Below are positions 1-11,104 of a DNA stretch of 64,000 nucleotides, in pieces; position 1 is the first letter of the stretch, and each line of letters opens with the position of its first letter. The translations under genes and the position numbers were made by a program. Under the pieces are notes generated by a model. That model was not told the DNA's origin. It saw nothing but the letters and a program-made list of their open reading frames with translations, and did no database searches. The DNA is from Rehmannia glutinosa (lineage: Eukaryota > Streptophyta > Magnoliopsida > Lamiales > Orobanchaceae): contig CM071928.1 of the NCBI GenBank assembly GCA_016081115.2, forward strand, positions 59,279,950-59,343,949, written 5' to 3'.

Positions 1-555
1 GTTTAGAGTATTAATTATGTACACAATGGGCATTAAATGTGTACTTATACAACAAATATTGGTGAGTTTGATTTTGCACCATACGTTCATGTTACGTAAA
101 TATGAATTTACGATACATTTAAAATCTGTGTAAATAGTATTCAAAATTTGTTGTTTTAATTTCTAAATATTGTGTTTTTGTCGGATCAAGATCCAGTTAC
201 ACGTTCACGTTGGCGGAGGCTCGAAATCTCGCTGGATCAACTAAATATTGGATCCCGAGAGGTTGAACAAGATAAAATTCCTCGTGCCAACATGCATTTC
301 CGTACATTGGAGGCATGAATACAATTTTATAAGGATTATAAGGATAAGGAATACAATTTCCGTGCATTTCCTCCCGAGCTTATGTGTATTTGTCACACTG
401 TTCAATTTTTTAGTGTAATGTATACGATTGGCAATTTATGAGTTGTTTACATAATTACGAACATAAACATACAATATCTCAACCTATTTACATATTATCA
501 TGTATTACCCACACATCGTCCTTCAATGACAACATCGGGATCAATAAACGTATGT

Positions 556-850
556 TTTGGAATTATGTGTTTTTAGATGTATAATTATGTGTTTTTAGTT
601 ATGTAATAATGTCTGCTCATAATAGCACACACGATTTTTGTTATTTTGTGCGAGCATGTATATTTGGTTTGGAATTATGTGTTTTTAGATGTAGAATTAT
701 GTGTTTTTAGTTATGTAATAATGTTTGTTTAGTAATAGCACACTGCTTTTTTTGTTATTTTGTGCGAACATGTATATTTGTTTTGGAATCATGTGTATTT
801 AGCTATAGAATAATGTGTGTTTAGTTATATAATAATGTGTATATAGTTTT
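556..850. repeat. Tandem repeat, about 112-117 bp unit, about 2.5 copies
   Basis: Consecutive units begin near 556, 667 and 784. Each opens with a TTTGGAATTATGTGT-like block, followed by a TTAGTTATGTAATAATGT block and a TTTGTTATTTTGTGCG block. The third copy is more diverged and incomplete. No coding content is visible. The bases before it (1-555) are AT-rich and show nothing I can name. Confidence 0.75.
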
Positions 851-1620
851 GGGTTAATGGACGTTATCTCATACATAATTTTGTGCGTAAGTACACACAA
901 TGTAGTAACTACGAATACAATATTAACGCTCGTATAACAACATTCCGACCATATGTACGTGAAAAATGCAAATTTATATTGATTAAAAAGAAACACCCCA
1001 TGTCTGAACCATTCATATCCACAATTCAAGAAACCATCTAAGTCATATACAAATGGCTCCCAAAGACAAAAAAAACACCAAAGATAGTAAACTAACTATA
1101 CAAAAAGATGAGCACAAATCTGCATACTACGTTGTCTATTAAAAACAAAACTACAATACTATCTTCCCCGTCCAAAACTTTCTGGCTTCTTCCAAACATC
1201 TATCCTTTAGCTCATTGCTATGGTGGAGGATTATTGCATGAGTACTTCGTGCGTAAGTTAGGCGATTGAGACGCATTATTATTCTCCAAACCACAATCCC
1301 TTCCTTGGTGCCACCGGGCCATCCGTAGCTCTCCATATGCCTCATGGCATATATACCACAATCAACTTTGTTTGTGGTATCTCTCCAAGGCATGCATAGT
1401 CTAGACGGGGTGAATTTACGGACAACACTAGCCATTTGCGGGCGACCTTTAGTCTCAAGTAGTTTGAAAACATCCGAACCTGCAAATATACCATGGAAAA
1501 CAACTTCAAACTTAAGTAGACTATATACACATTATTATATACCTAAACACACACAGATATTCTATAGCTAAATACACATGATTCCAAAACAAATATACAT
1601 GCCCGCACCAAAATAATAAA
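744..1620. repeat. Inverted repeat (arms about 100 bp) flanking a Ulp1-like exon
   Basis: The segment at about 744-845 reappears in reverse complement at about 1520-1620. The shared core includes GCATGTATATTTGTTTTGG, the following TGTGTATTTAGCTATAGAAT and TATATAATAATGTGTATATAG blocks. The arms enclose the Ulp1-like exon remnant. This may be a subterminal inverted repeat of a protease-carrying DNA transposon or a rearranged copy of the neighbouring tandem repeat. I found no target-site duplication. Confidence 0.7.
1151..1479 (-). pseudogene. Ulp1-like (C48) cysteine protease C-terminal exon fragment
   Basis: The minus-strand frame reads through MPWRDTTNKVDCGIYAMRHM and ends at a stop near 1151. 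The DCGIY block is the catalytic-Cys neighbourhood of Ulp1/SENP-type SUMO proteases. In plants such domains also travel in Mutator-like and CACTA transposons. The open frame begins at a good splice acceptor (TTTGCAG, exon from 1479), so this looks like a last exon. No upstream exon with the catalytic His/Asp was found. Its repeat surroundings suggest a transposon-carried or pseudogenised copy rather than a working host gene. Confidence 0.6.
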
Positions 1621-2640
1621 AAACGAGTTTAACATCATACAAAAGGGCAAACCGAGCAAGAAAATACAACACATATTTCCTATGAATTTAACTAAGAAAA
1701 GGTCACTACAAAGGCTAGATCCATTAAAAAAACAACCTATTATCCACTAGATGCATTTGATGCAATGATCTTAAGATAAGAAAACAGAGAAGCGACTACA
1801 AATAAAAAGACATTACTTTGAATAAAATTAGGGATGTTGAAACAGTTCATAATTATTCTTAACATAAACTATCGCCATTTGGCTACAATGAAAGTTCAAT
1901 GATTCTTTTGTGAATAATTGTGAAAAAGAGCACGAATTATTTTTCCATCAAATATGGTGAAGCACGAGAACTCCTAAACTTGTTAAAATAGAAAAAGAGT
2001 ATCTCCGCATACCCTTCATTCTCGCTTTGAGGTTCTATTTCTACTTTCCCTTTTCCTCTTCTTAAAACTTACAACGACTTCACCAATTATAGAAGACCCA
2101 TGTTCTTATGCTTCTCTGTCTCCGATTGCATCTCATTCAACAAACCCCCAAAATTAAAACCCACATAATATATATACATCGCATTATCAAGCTTCAAAAT
2201 TTTTGCAAATCTCTTATACCTAAAAGTTTATTCCCTAAAATTAAACAAATAAGAACAATAGAAATCGATAATAAAACCTAAATTGGAACCCTAACATCAA
2301 CAAACACCAAAATCAAAAAGAAAATAAAAATCACGAAAAACTTACAATATTTTGAGCGAGACCGACCGTGATGAAGATAGGAAGAAGATTCGTGTCGATT
2401 CTGAGATGGAGCCCGACCGTGGTGAATAGATGAAGAAGAATCGATGCAAAGTTTCAAGATTTTGAAGATGGAACGATGGAGCATGTAGCGGATGAAAGAA
2501 AGAAGAAAAACGTGTATCCGGAAAAGAGGAGAGAAAATCGCGGGATATTGATAATAAGATTCGATTACCAAATTCAAAAATTAGGGATTTACAATTATAT
2601 CCTTTGAATAAAGAGACAGTTACTTTCCTACCATTGCTTG
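1621..2640. other. No recognised gene; AT-rich intergenic DNA
   Basis: Two overlapping minus-strand open frames of about 100 codons (2278-2650) lack any motif and have low-complexity Ser/Phe composition. I see nothing else I can support here. Confidence 0.5.
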
Positions 2641-2754
2641 CCACCACCATGACTAAAATAGATGGGTAAAATGCGGACCATTGATTATTAAATCAAATGG
2701 TCTAAATGTGGTCTCATGTTCTTACCTAAAGGCCCTGGTCTCATTTGATCATAT

Positions 2755-2757
<3 letters not shown>
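2641..2757. mobile_element. MULE-like terminal fragment
   Basis: The segment ends in GGTCTCATTTGATCATATCCC with an inner GTGGTCTCATGTTC repeat, preceded by a CAATGG-type block. The same arrangement forms the right end of the element at 20,261-21,316 (GGTCTCATTTGAACCAAATCC). I could not find the partner terminus upstream, so this is a fragment. Confidence 0.45.

Positions 2758-2799
<42 letters not shown>
2758..2799. repeat. (TA)n microsatellite
   Basis: An uninterrupted AT dinucleotide run of about 40 bp directly abuts the MULE-like end. A second, shorter interrupted TA run lies at about 2860-2892. Confidence 0.95.
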
Positions 2800-2800
<1 letters not shown>

Positions 2801-2896
2801 TTTTACCATGAAAGTTTTATCTCACAACTTGGATCAGAGATTTTCACACATTCATTTGATATATATATATATATACATGTATGTATATATATGATA

Positions 2897-3330
2897 GAGA
2901 TAATTCTGATTTGCCCCCCTCCCCCAACTATGCGGGTTTTTATACTTTTAATATTAAATTGTTCTACTTTACCATATGCACTTCGTAAATTGTTGTACTT
3001 AGTCTATAATTTCCAATTTTACCCCTTAACCTTTATGATTATTTTATTTTTTGATATCTGAAAATGGTATCATAGCCTAAGTTTATTGATTAAATTTACT
3101 ATTATTTATATATTGACTAAAGATGATGAGATTTTGAGAGAAAATTGACCCACATAATTGCTCGAGATGTAAAGCTACAGACAATCCACTGACAATGAGG
3201 GGTAAATTGGGAATTTATAGGCTAAGTGCAACAATTTTCAAAGTTCAGGGAGTAAAATAAAACAATTCAAAATTAAGTGGGCAATGTAAAAAGAGGACAC
3301 ATAATTTGGGGGGCAATTCAAAATTACCTC
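2897..3330. mobile_element. Non-autonomous TIR element (MITE), 9-bp TSD
   Basis: The left end GAGATAATTCTGATTTGCCC and the reverse complement of the right end (GAGGTAATTTTGAATTGCCC) are inverted repeats. The element is flanked by a perfect 9-bp duplication, TATATGATA, at 2888-2896 and 3331-3339. The interior is AT-rich with no ORF. A 9-bp duplication is typical of Mutator-like elements; that family call is an inference. Confidence 0.85.
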
Positions 3331-3467
3331 TATATGATATGTGTAAAATCTTAATTTGATCATCTTGTCCCAGATATCGATCGTAATATCCATTCCAAAT
3401 AGCTAGTCTTGATCATAACACATATGTGTTTCTTGCTTACATTGTCCAAACTAGTCCCTTTACAAGA

Positions 3468-4103
3468 TGATGGCCTTGAGCCGAGCCGAAGAAATTAATC
3501 CACGCCATCGACCCTAGCACACATCCGAGTGGAGGGCCTACGGTGACGTCGATGCGGTGTGCGGTGACACGTCATGAATTAGGCTCGCCCGCTATCGAGC
3601 TAACCACGGCGATGATTGCTTGAGCCCCGACCCCGAGCCCAAATTTGGCGGAAAGCATGCGCGATGACATTTATAAAAATAACCATTTGCCCATACTTGC
3701 CCATGCTTAGTGCTTTATTGGTATCGAAACGCCACATGTCGAGAAAGTTATAGAGAGGAGTCACCAAGTGGCAAGAGTTGGCCGATATGCACGATTAGAG
3801 AGGGACATGTGTCCTTTTTTAATTATTTTCTTGATTAGTAATTGATTAGTGCAAAGATGACTTTGAAAACCCACTTACTCGAGGGGTATAAAAATCCTCA
3901 TTTTAAGAGGAAAAAGGGAGAAAAAATACGAGAGAAAAAGGACACAAAACGTGAGTTTGTAAGAAAGACCGACCCCATAATCGCTCGGCATTACGTTTAA
4001 AAGCGAAATTAGCCATAAATAAACGCGCGTATTACGCATACTTATTTTTCCACATGTTAAATTTCTTATATATTTTGCTTGTTGACCAAAACGCACGTTA
4101 ACA
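3468..4103 (+). repeat. 5' LTR of the Tat element
   Basis: It starts TGATGGCCTTGAGCCGAGCC and ends GCACGTTAACA, about 636 bp. It aligns along its length with 14,392-15,036, apart from scattered short indels. A GGGTATAAAAATCC segment near 3886 is a plausible TATA box. No convincing primer-binding site was recognised just after 4103. Confidence 0.9.
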
Positions 4104-4282
4104 AATTGGTCTTTAGAAGGAGGGCACCGTATTGGTCGATCGAGTTCCAGGCAAAAGCAAGTCAAGTGAAAACCAGGTAAAGTTCAACGTTTATCCTTTT
4201 CATAATAGACAAAATGAGTCAACATTAGAAATGCTCGTTTGGTGAAGAACAACACCCTAACAACCAAACCGGCGGACTACTA

Positions 4283-5640
4283 ATGGTCAAAATATGCTCC
4301 AGACGAAGCGGGAGCACTACTTTATTTCATTGCGCTCGGCTAATTGCCAACCCAACTTTTGTACAACAAATGAACCAACTCATATCACAAACTCTCGCTA
4401 CCACAAACTCTCAAGCACCTCCTCCACTCCTTGTAAATACTAACCCACTCAATCCACAACTAAATGTTAATATCAATCCTCAAGTCCCCGGGCTCCCTCA
4501 TAATGAAGCCCAAGCGATTCGAGGTAATGAACAGCGTGTCCGTCGTGACGAGAAGGCGGCGCGAAAGATGAGGAGGGCAAAGTCGTGTAAGCGGAGTCAC
4601 TACCGAGCCAACACGACATCGCCATGCCCACTCGGTGTTCGCCGGGCGTGGGAGTTGATCCTTTTCACCCACTCGATCGATAAGTTCCCGACTCGATTTC
4701 CGAATGAGCGGGAGGCGCTTAGTGGTCAATCGGATCAAGGCCCTAGCCTATGGCGGGAATGGGATGTAGAAATACACCGCCTTCGCCATCATTTGAATGA
4801 ATTGGAAGGCGGTCCAAAAGGTGAAAAAACGATCTCGGAGGCCGCCCCAAGCAATGAACCAACCAACTGTTATGTCGCCTTTTTCTCCTGGAATCTGGTG
4901 ACCCGTTCGCCAAAATTGAAAATCCCCGGTCGGTCTCTACAATGGGAAACCAACCCGACCACTCACGTCCACAAGTACTTAGCATGGATGGAACTGTACA
5001 ATCCTAGTGATGCCATCCTCTGCAGGCCTTCCCGTTATTGACGCTGGGCGGCCAGCCCACCGTTGGTTTAGGACCCTACCACGGGTCCATTCGGCATGGG
5101 GGGATCGGCCTCCGCTTTACGACGCATTTCTTGACTTCCAAAGTCCGAGCCGCACCTAAGGACTCCTCGTGAACATCAAACAAGGGAAGGGCGAACCCCT
5201 GAAAAGCTATATCTCTCGGTTCAATAAGCAAGTTCGAGAGATGGAACCGGTGTCGGATGACGCCATTTTAATTGTAGCCATGGCTGGCCTTGCCCCAAAA
5301 CTTGGTTTAACTACTCCATCCATGAATCGGGCGACCTCGCATGCCAAGAATTTACTGGTCCGCGCGGCCACATTTGCGCGAAGAAGCCATGGCAAGTAAC
5401 CGCCTCGAATACGGCCGGGGGCGTGAGAAAGGGCGGACGGAAGGAATCGGAATTGGGCGGGTCGGGATTTAGACCATTCTCGGAAAACCCGACCATCGGA
5501 TTTAAGGCTCGCCCGGGAAGCACGAGCCGAAGTTGATCTGTTGAGGAGTACTTTGACCCACACTCCATCGGCCATATGGAATGAAGTACAGGGCTGAATT
5601 TGTTACCTCCGGCTCGGCCTCGAAGATTGAGCCGACAAAA
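4283..5640 (+). pseudogene. Tat-element gag (degenerate)
   Basis: An open stretch from 4283 to 5041 carries the retrotransposon-gag signature near its end: a NPTTHVHKYLAWMELYNPSD block followed by DAILCR. After a frameshift, the frame at 5169-5399 continues with NIKQGKGEPLKSYISRFNKQ, the QGxxESLxxYxxRF-type gag motif. The domain would form the virus-like particle. Frame changes near 5040-5170 and after 5400 mean no single protein is encoded. The first Met is uncertain because the N-terminal part is poorly conserved. Confidence 0.85.
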
Positions 5641-5980
5641 TTAGATTCACGTCGATATTGTGCCTATCATAAATCAATAGGTCACGATCTGGAGTGAGTG
5701 CCGAGATCTAATCGAGAGAAATTATGCGTATTGTTCGGCAAGCGGTCTCAAAAGATACGTTCATGAACTACCGCCCCCACCGGCATTGACTCGAGTGTCA
5801 ACCCCGGCGCGTAACCAATCCGGCTCTCCTGCCGCCACCACCGGCCAAGAACCAAGGTAGGGAGATCCTTATGATGTCGAGTGTGAATCGAATCAAAACT
5901 AACACAAAGAAGATAGCCTCCAACAGGAAAAGAAAGGCTAATGTCGAGACGAGGCCACCCACGCCGAAAAACAAGTTCGG

Positions 5981-6490
5981 GTGGCGGAAATCAAGAAGGC
6001 CAACCACCGCCATTTTGTGTTCTCGGATGTGGATGCCGACCAGGTGGTCCACCCTCATTCGACCCCCGGTCATTCTTGCACCGATTTTGGGTATTCGATT
6101 CATAGAATTTTGATCGACTCTGGCGGCTACTCATCGGTCATTTACGTCCGAGCCTTTCGAAGATTGAGCGTGGGCGATAGCTATATCCGTCCATGCAATG
6201 ATAGTATTCAGGGTTTGGAGGAGGAAAAATAGTCCCGCTCGGAGAAGTTGACTTGCCCATCAAATAGGACAAGGGTTGCATAAGCGGTATCGTCATGACA
6301 ACATTAAAAATAATCAACGCCGATTCGGAGTACAATGCTATCATTGGGAGGCCATTGCTTTATCATATAAAAGCGGCCGTTTCAATATATCATTTTTGTA
6401 TAAAATTCCCAACATCGATGGCGAGGCCATACATAAGGGGAATCAAAGGGAGTCACGAGAATGCTCTCTCAAACTCCGGCCAGGTGGGAG
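5981..6490 (+). pseudogene. Tat-element aspartic protease (degenerate)
   Basis: The frame at 5981-6232 includes RILIDSGGYSSVIY, matching the catalytic D-S/T-G loop of gypsy proteases. The third position of the usual DSGSS-type motif is replaced by Gly-Tyr. A second frame (6295-6495) continues with EYNAIIGRPLLYHIKA, the conserved C-terminal part of this protease family. The frame shift between the halves disables it. Confidence 0.8.
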
Positions 6491-6837
6491 ATTAACGTGA
6501 TGGAACGAGGAGAAACCGGTGGGACCACGCAAGCGATCCCCAGACGAAAAAGAGAGCCCGAGCGGGGAAGTGGTGATTGTTCGGGAGGATAATCCAGGTC
6601 GTCGACACTGGAAGAACGATGATGGAAGAAGAGCGGCGGCCAAAATGAAATGAGCCGACATCTGAAGATGAGTTGCCCTGAGATCAAAGAGGCGAGCAAG
6701 AAAAAGAAAACGGCGGAACCGAGAAACAGTTGATACAATCAATGTCGGAAGGCGCGAGGGCGCCAATTACGTATTGGTCATGACCTCCCGAAACCATATC
6801 GAACCGAGTGATTGAGTTTTGGGAAATAATCTTGGCG

Positions 6838-8066
6838 TCTTCGCATGGACTCATGCGGACATGCCCGAAATTAACCCTAAGCATGCATGCCACCGCCTTA
6901 ATATTGATCTAACATTCCGCTGATTATCTAGAAAAGGCGCAAACTCGGCCGACAGACAAGCAAAGACTCGAGGCCGAGGTTAACAAGTTGCTAGATAATC
7001 AATTTATCGGGAAGCTCTCTATCCCGATGGGTTGCCAATCTGTTTTGGTAAAGAAAAGCAATGACCATGGCGCTGTGCGTGGATTTCACCGACCTGAATA
7101 AGGCATGCCCTAAGGACAGTTATCCATTACCAAACATTGACTATATGGTAGATGCCACGGCGGGACACGAGCTGATGAGCTTCATGGATGCATACTCGGG
7201 TTACAACCAAATACGAATGCACCCAGATGACGAAGAAAATACATCATTCTTCTCTGCTCGTGGAATTTCTTTTTCTGAGGATGATGCCCTTCGGGTTGAA
7301 GAACGCTGGTGCGACCTACCAAAGGTTAGTAAATAAGATGTTTGAGAAAATGATAGGTCGTACTATGGAAGTCTATGTAGATGACATGTTGGTGAAATCA
7401 CTGTATATATCTGATCATCTAAACGATCTTAATAAAATGTTTGCTGTTTTGAGAGAGTACAAGATGATGTTAAACCCGAGAAAGTGTACGTTTGGGGTCG
7501 GCTCGGGTAAATTTTTGGGGTATATGGTCAGCCAAAGGGGAATCGAAGCTAACCCAGACAAAATAAAAGCCATCATCGATCTAGAACCCCCGAACTCTGT
7601 AAAAAGGGTACAAAGCCTAACAGGCCGATTGGCCGCCCTTAACCGATTTGTTTCGCGATCCACAGACAAGTGTAAACCTTTCTTCGAAATTATAAAAAAG
7701 AACAAAAATTTTGAGTGGACCGAGCAAGCACAGGCTGCCTTTGAATCCCTCAAACAACACCTTTCTTCAATTCCTATATTGCAAAAACCTACCCAAGGGG
7801 AGGACTTGTATTTGTACCTGGCGGTATCCGAATACGCCATCAGCTCGGTGTTAATCAGGCTAGATGGTTCTATTCAACATCCGGTCTATTACACCAGCCA
7901 AGCGTTACATGACGCCGAGCTCCGCTATCCGCCAATGGAAAAGTTGGCTTATTCATTAATCACTGCGGCGCGGAAACTCCGTCCATATTTTCTAGAGCAC
8001 AAGATTATAGTCTTGACGAACTACCCTGAAGCGGTACTACACCGGCCCGATACTTCGGTCGGATGA
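6838..8066 (+). pseudogene. Tat-element reverse transcriptase and first RNase H (degenerate)
   Basis: The region begins with FAWTHADMPEINPK, then RLEAEVNKLL and CVDFTDLNKACPKDSYPLP. A shift near 7250 moves the frame to MPFGLKNAGATYQR and the catalytic VYVDDMLV (about 7370-7395), so both RT aspartates are kept. The gypsy-type RNase H follows with DLYLYLAVSEYAISSVL and YTSQALHDAELRYPPMEK. The usual aspartate at the start of this RNase H appears changed (LYLAVSE). The 292-codon frame 7188-8066 is the longest intact pol piece. Confidence 0.92.
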
Positions 8067-8179
8067 TCAAGTGGGCGTCGAGCTCGATCGATTTGATATT
8101 ATATATGAACCACGTCATGAAATAAAAGGTCGAGGCTTTAGCCGACTTTGTGGCCGTCACACCTTCCATATGATTGGAA

Positions 8180-8620
8180 GTTATGGAAGACCAAGAATGG
8201 AAATTGTTCGTTGACGGCTCCTCCACCGCAGCGGCGGGGAGGAATCGTGATAATCGATCCAAATCGAAAATCTCTTTGCTCGGCCGTGCGATTTCGATTC
8301 CCATAGCGAACAACGAAGCCGAATAATCGAGGCACTTCGGCGAGGCCTAGATATGGCGGCTTCTATGGGCCTAAAACAATCTGTTGGTACACATAGTGAT
8401 TCTCGGTGATCGTTCATCAAATCAACGGTGAGTACGAAGCGAAAGAGCAAAAAATCGCACAATATTTGGACTTGGTCAAGAAGAGATTGCTACACTTTAA
8501 GACAAAAGTCTTACATGTGCCCCGAGCCGAGAATATGTAGCGGATGCTTTAGCTCGGCTCGGTTCCAACCCGAGGGGACGGATACCATCGCGGATGTCAG
8601 CTTTCACTGGCAACCTCTCC
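8180..8620 (+). pseudogene. Second (archaeal-type) RNase H of the Tat element
   Basis: Starting near 8183 the sequence reads EDQEWKLFVDGSSTAAAG, followed by IANNEAE, and after further shifts a REYVADALARLGS block near 8535. DGSS and NNEAE are the first catalytic positions of the archaeal-type RNase H that Tat-group elements carry downstream of the original domain. Several stops interrupt it. This domain is the main reason for the Tat assignment. Confidence 0.75.
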
Positions 8621-8829
8621 CCCATCACTTGGCGCAAAAGAAGATATATGCAAATCAAACCGCCGAAGCGGACTGGATGACCCCAATCATTCGGTATTTA
8701 GAAAAAGGAGTGCAACACGAAAACAAAGTCAAGCCGAACACTACGAACTCAAGCGGCTAAGTTCACGCTAGTAGACGGCATCCTATACAAACGAGGATAC
8801 TCCGTCCCACTCTGCGGTGCCTTTCCGAG

Positions 8830-9860
8830 ACAGATGCGGATTATGCACTTTGAGAGGTTCACTAGGGAGTATCGGAAACTACGCCGGGGCCGGACATTGC
8901 TTTATAAATTAATACGGCAAGGATACTATTGGCCATCCCTAAGAAAAGATGCAATCGATCTCGTCAAAAGATGCGAGAGGTGCCAAAGATTCGCGCCCAG
9001 TCGGATATCATCCCGAGCAACTTACCTCCGTATTTAGCCCATGGCCATTTGCCAAATGGGAATGGACCTTATCGGACCACTCCCCACCGGCAAAGGGGGC
9101 GTCAAATATGCCATTGTGGCGGTGGATTATTTCACAAAATGGGCGGCGGAACCTGCAGCGAAAATAGATGAGGAAAAGATTGTGAGTTTTGTATGGAAGT
9201 CCATTATCTATAGATTCGGGATACCGCGTTCGATTATTACTGACAATGGGAAACAATTCGATAACCGAGGTTTAAAAAATTTTGTGAAGGTTTCCACATT
9301 AAAAACCACTTCTCGACTCCATACCATCCCGGTCGAATGGACAAGTTGAGGCCGTTAATAACATACTCAAGTATACCTTGAAGGCAAGATTGGAGGAGTC
9401 TAAAGATAATTGGCGGGAGGAATTACCGGTGTCTTTTGTGGTCATACTGAGCGACACATCGAGCGGCCACCGGAGAAACACCTTTTTTTTTGGCTTATGG
9501 AACAGGCGGTGATTCCTATTGAGATTGGAGCCCTACCTTGTGCAAATTTTTCTCAAGACGGCAATGAGGTCTGCGCTCCGAGCCGAGCTAGATCTACTCG
9601 AAGAAAAAGGTGCGATCTTTGAGATGAAAAATGCCGTGTATAAACAAAGGAGCGAGAGGTACTACAATTTGAAAGTAAATGAAAGGAGATTCCGGTCGGC
9701 GATCTTGTGTTGAAAAAGATAACGGGTGTTGAACCCGGCCCGTTGAAGCCACACAGGAGGGCCCATTTTGGGTCGACACGTCTTATCTAGTGGGGCGTGC
9801 CGGCTAGAATATTTGAGTGGAGAAAAATTTATGCATCCATGGAATGTAGCATACCCGAAG
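8830..9860 (+). pseudogene. Tat-element integrase (degenerate)
   Basis: The zinc-binding region is visible as IRQGYYWPSLRKDAIDLVKR followed by CERCQRFAP; the preceding His part is damaged. The core reads GMDLIGPLPTGKGG, VDYFTKWAAEP and IITDNGKQFD. After a frameshift it continues as NGQVEAVNNILK, so D, D and E of the catalytic triad can all be located, but in different frames. The C-terminal part has ELDLLEEKGAIFEMKNA and ends near 9860. Non-functional as it stands. Confidence 0.88.
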
Positions 9861-10095
9861 CGGTCTATCAATAAAGATCTCGGTTTATGATCCGGATAGG
9901 ATTCCAAGGAATTATCTTTTCATCGATATTTTGTGAGCTCTCTAAAGGAGACGAAATTTTTACTCACCTCGGCTACGTGCCGATGACAAGAAACCTCCTC
10001 ACCGAGAAGGCGAATGCCGAAAAAGTCGTCTCCTCGCCCTTTGCACGCCGAAAAAGGGCAACTCGCTCACAAGGCGGATCTATCCTTAAAAACAT

Positions 10096-10930
10096 GACTT
10101 GGTTACGCACTGCACAAAACAAAAACTTCGGTGTACACACCGAGCACAAAATGAAGACTTGGTTACGCACCGAGCACAAAACAAAGACTTGGTTACGCAC
10201 CGAGCACAAAACAAAGACTTGGTTACGCACCGAGCACAAAACAAAGACTTGTTACGCACCAAGCACAAAACAAAGACTCGGTGTACACACCGAGCACAAA
10301 ATGAAGACTTGTTACGCACCGAGCACAAAACAAAGACTTGGTTACGCACCGAGCACAAAACAAAGACTTGGTTACGCACTGCACAAAACAAAGACTCGGT
10401 GTACACACCGAGCACAAAATGAAGACTTGGTTACGCACCAAGCACAAAACAAAGACTTGGTTACGCACGCACCGAGCACAAAATAAAGACTTGGTTACGC
10501 ACCACGCACAAAACAAAGACTCGATGTACACACCGCACAAAACAAAGACTTGGTTACGCACCAAGCACAAAACAAAGACTCGGTGTACACACCGAGCACA
10601 AAATGAAGACTTGGTTACACACCGAGCACAAAACAAAGACTTGGTTATGCACCGAGCACAAAACAAAGACTTGGTTATGCACCAAGCACAAAACAAAGAC
10701 TCGGTGTACACACCGAGCACAAAATGAAGACTTGGTTACGCACCGAGCACAAAACAAAGACTTGGTTACGCACTGCACAAAACAAAGACTCGATGTACAC
10801 ACCGAGCACAAAATAAAAACTTAGTTACGCACTGCACAAAACAAAGACTCGGTGTACACAGAGCACAAAATGAAGACTTGGCTTATACACCAAGTACCAA
10901 ATACAAAATAAAGATCGGGTTCATATACCG
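10096..10930 (+). repeat. Minisatellite, 30-bp unit, about 28 copies, inside the Tat element
   Basis: Unit A is GACTTGGTTACGCACCGAGC plus ACAAAACAAA. Unit B replaces the middle with a near-palindrome, CTCGGTGTACACACCGAG, and usually ends ACAAAATGAA. B units recur about every three or four units, giving a rough higher-order period. Because 30 is divisible by three, the array is open in several frames on both strands, producing long false ORFs. Tandem repeats in the 3' region are known in Tat/Ogre/Retand-type elements and can seed satellites. Confidence 0.95.
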
Positions 10931-11104
10931 AGTACGAGAGTCAATTAAAGCGGGTAAAGTCCCTTATTTAGGAGCATTGGGAACAGAGCCCCATACTTGG
11001 GAGTATAAAAGGAAAAAGAAGGCAGCAACAATCTTACGGTGAGAGAAAGAAAAGTTCATTTCTACTTCAAAATTATTTACACAGGGGGCGGAGCCCATTA
11101 CATT

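Noticed and set aside
9887..10824. Long open frames on both strands across the 10-kb repeat array
   Set aside because: They arise because the 30-bp unit is divisible by three and lacks stops. The translations are repeats of the minisatellite, with no other coding support.
10096..10930. CRISPR-like look of short regular repeats
   Set aside because: Units are contiguous variants of each other with no unique spacers, and the window is plant nuclear DNA.
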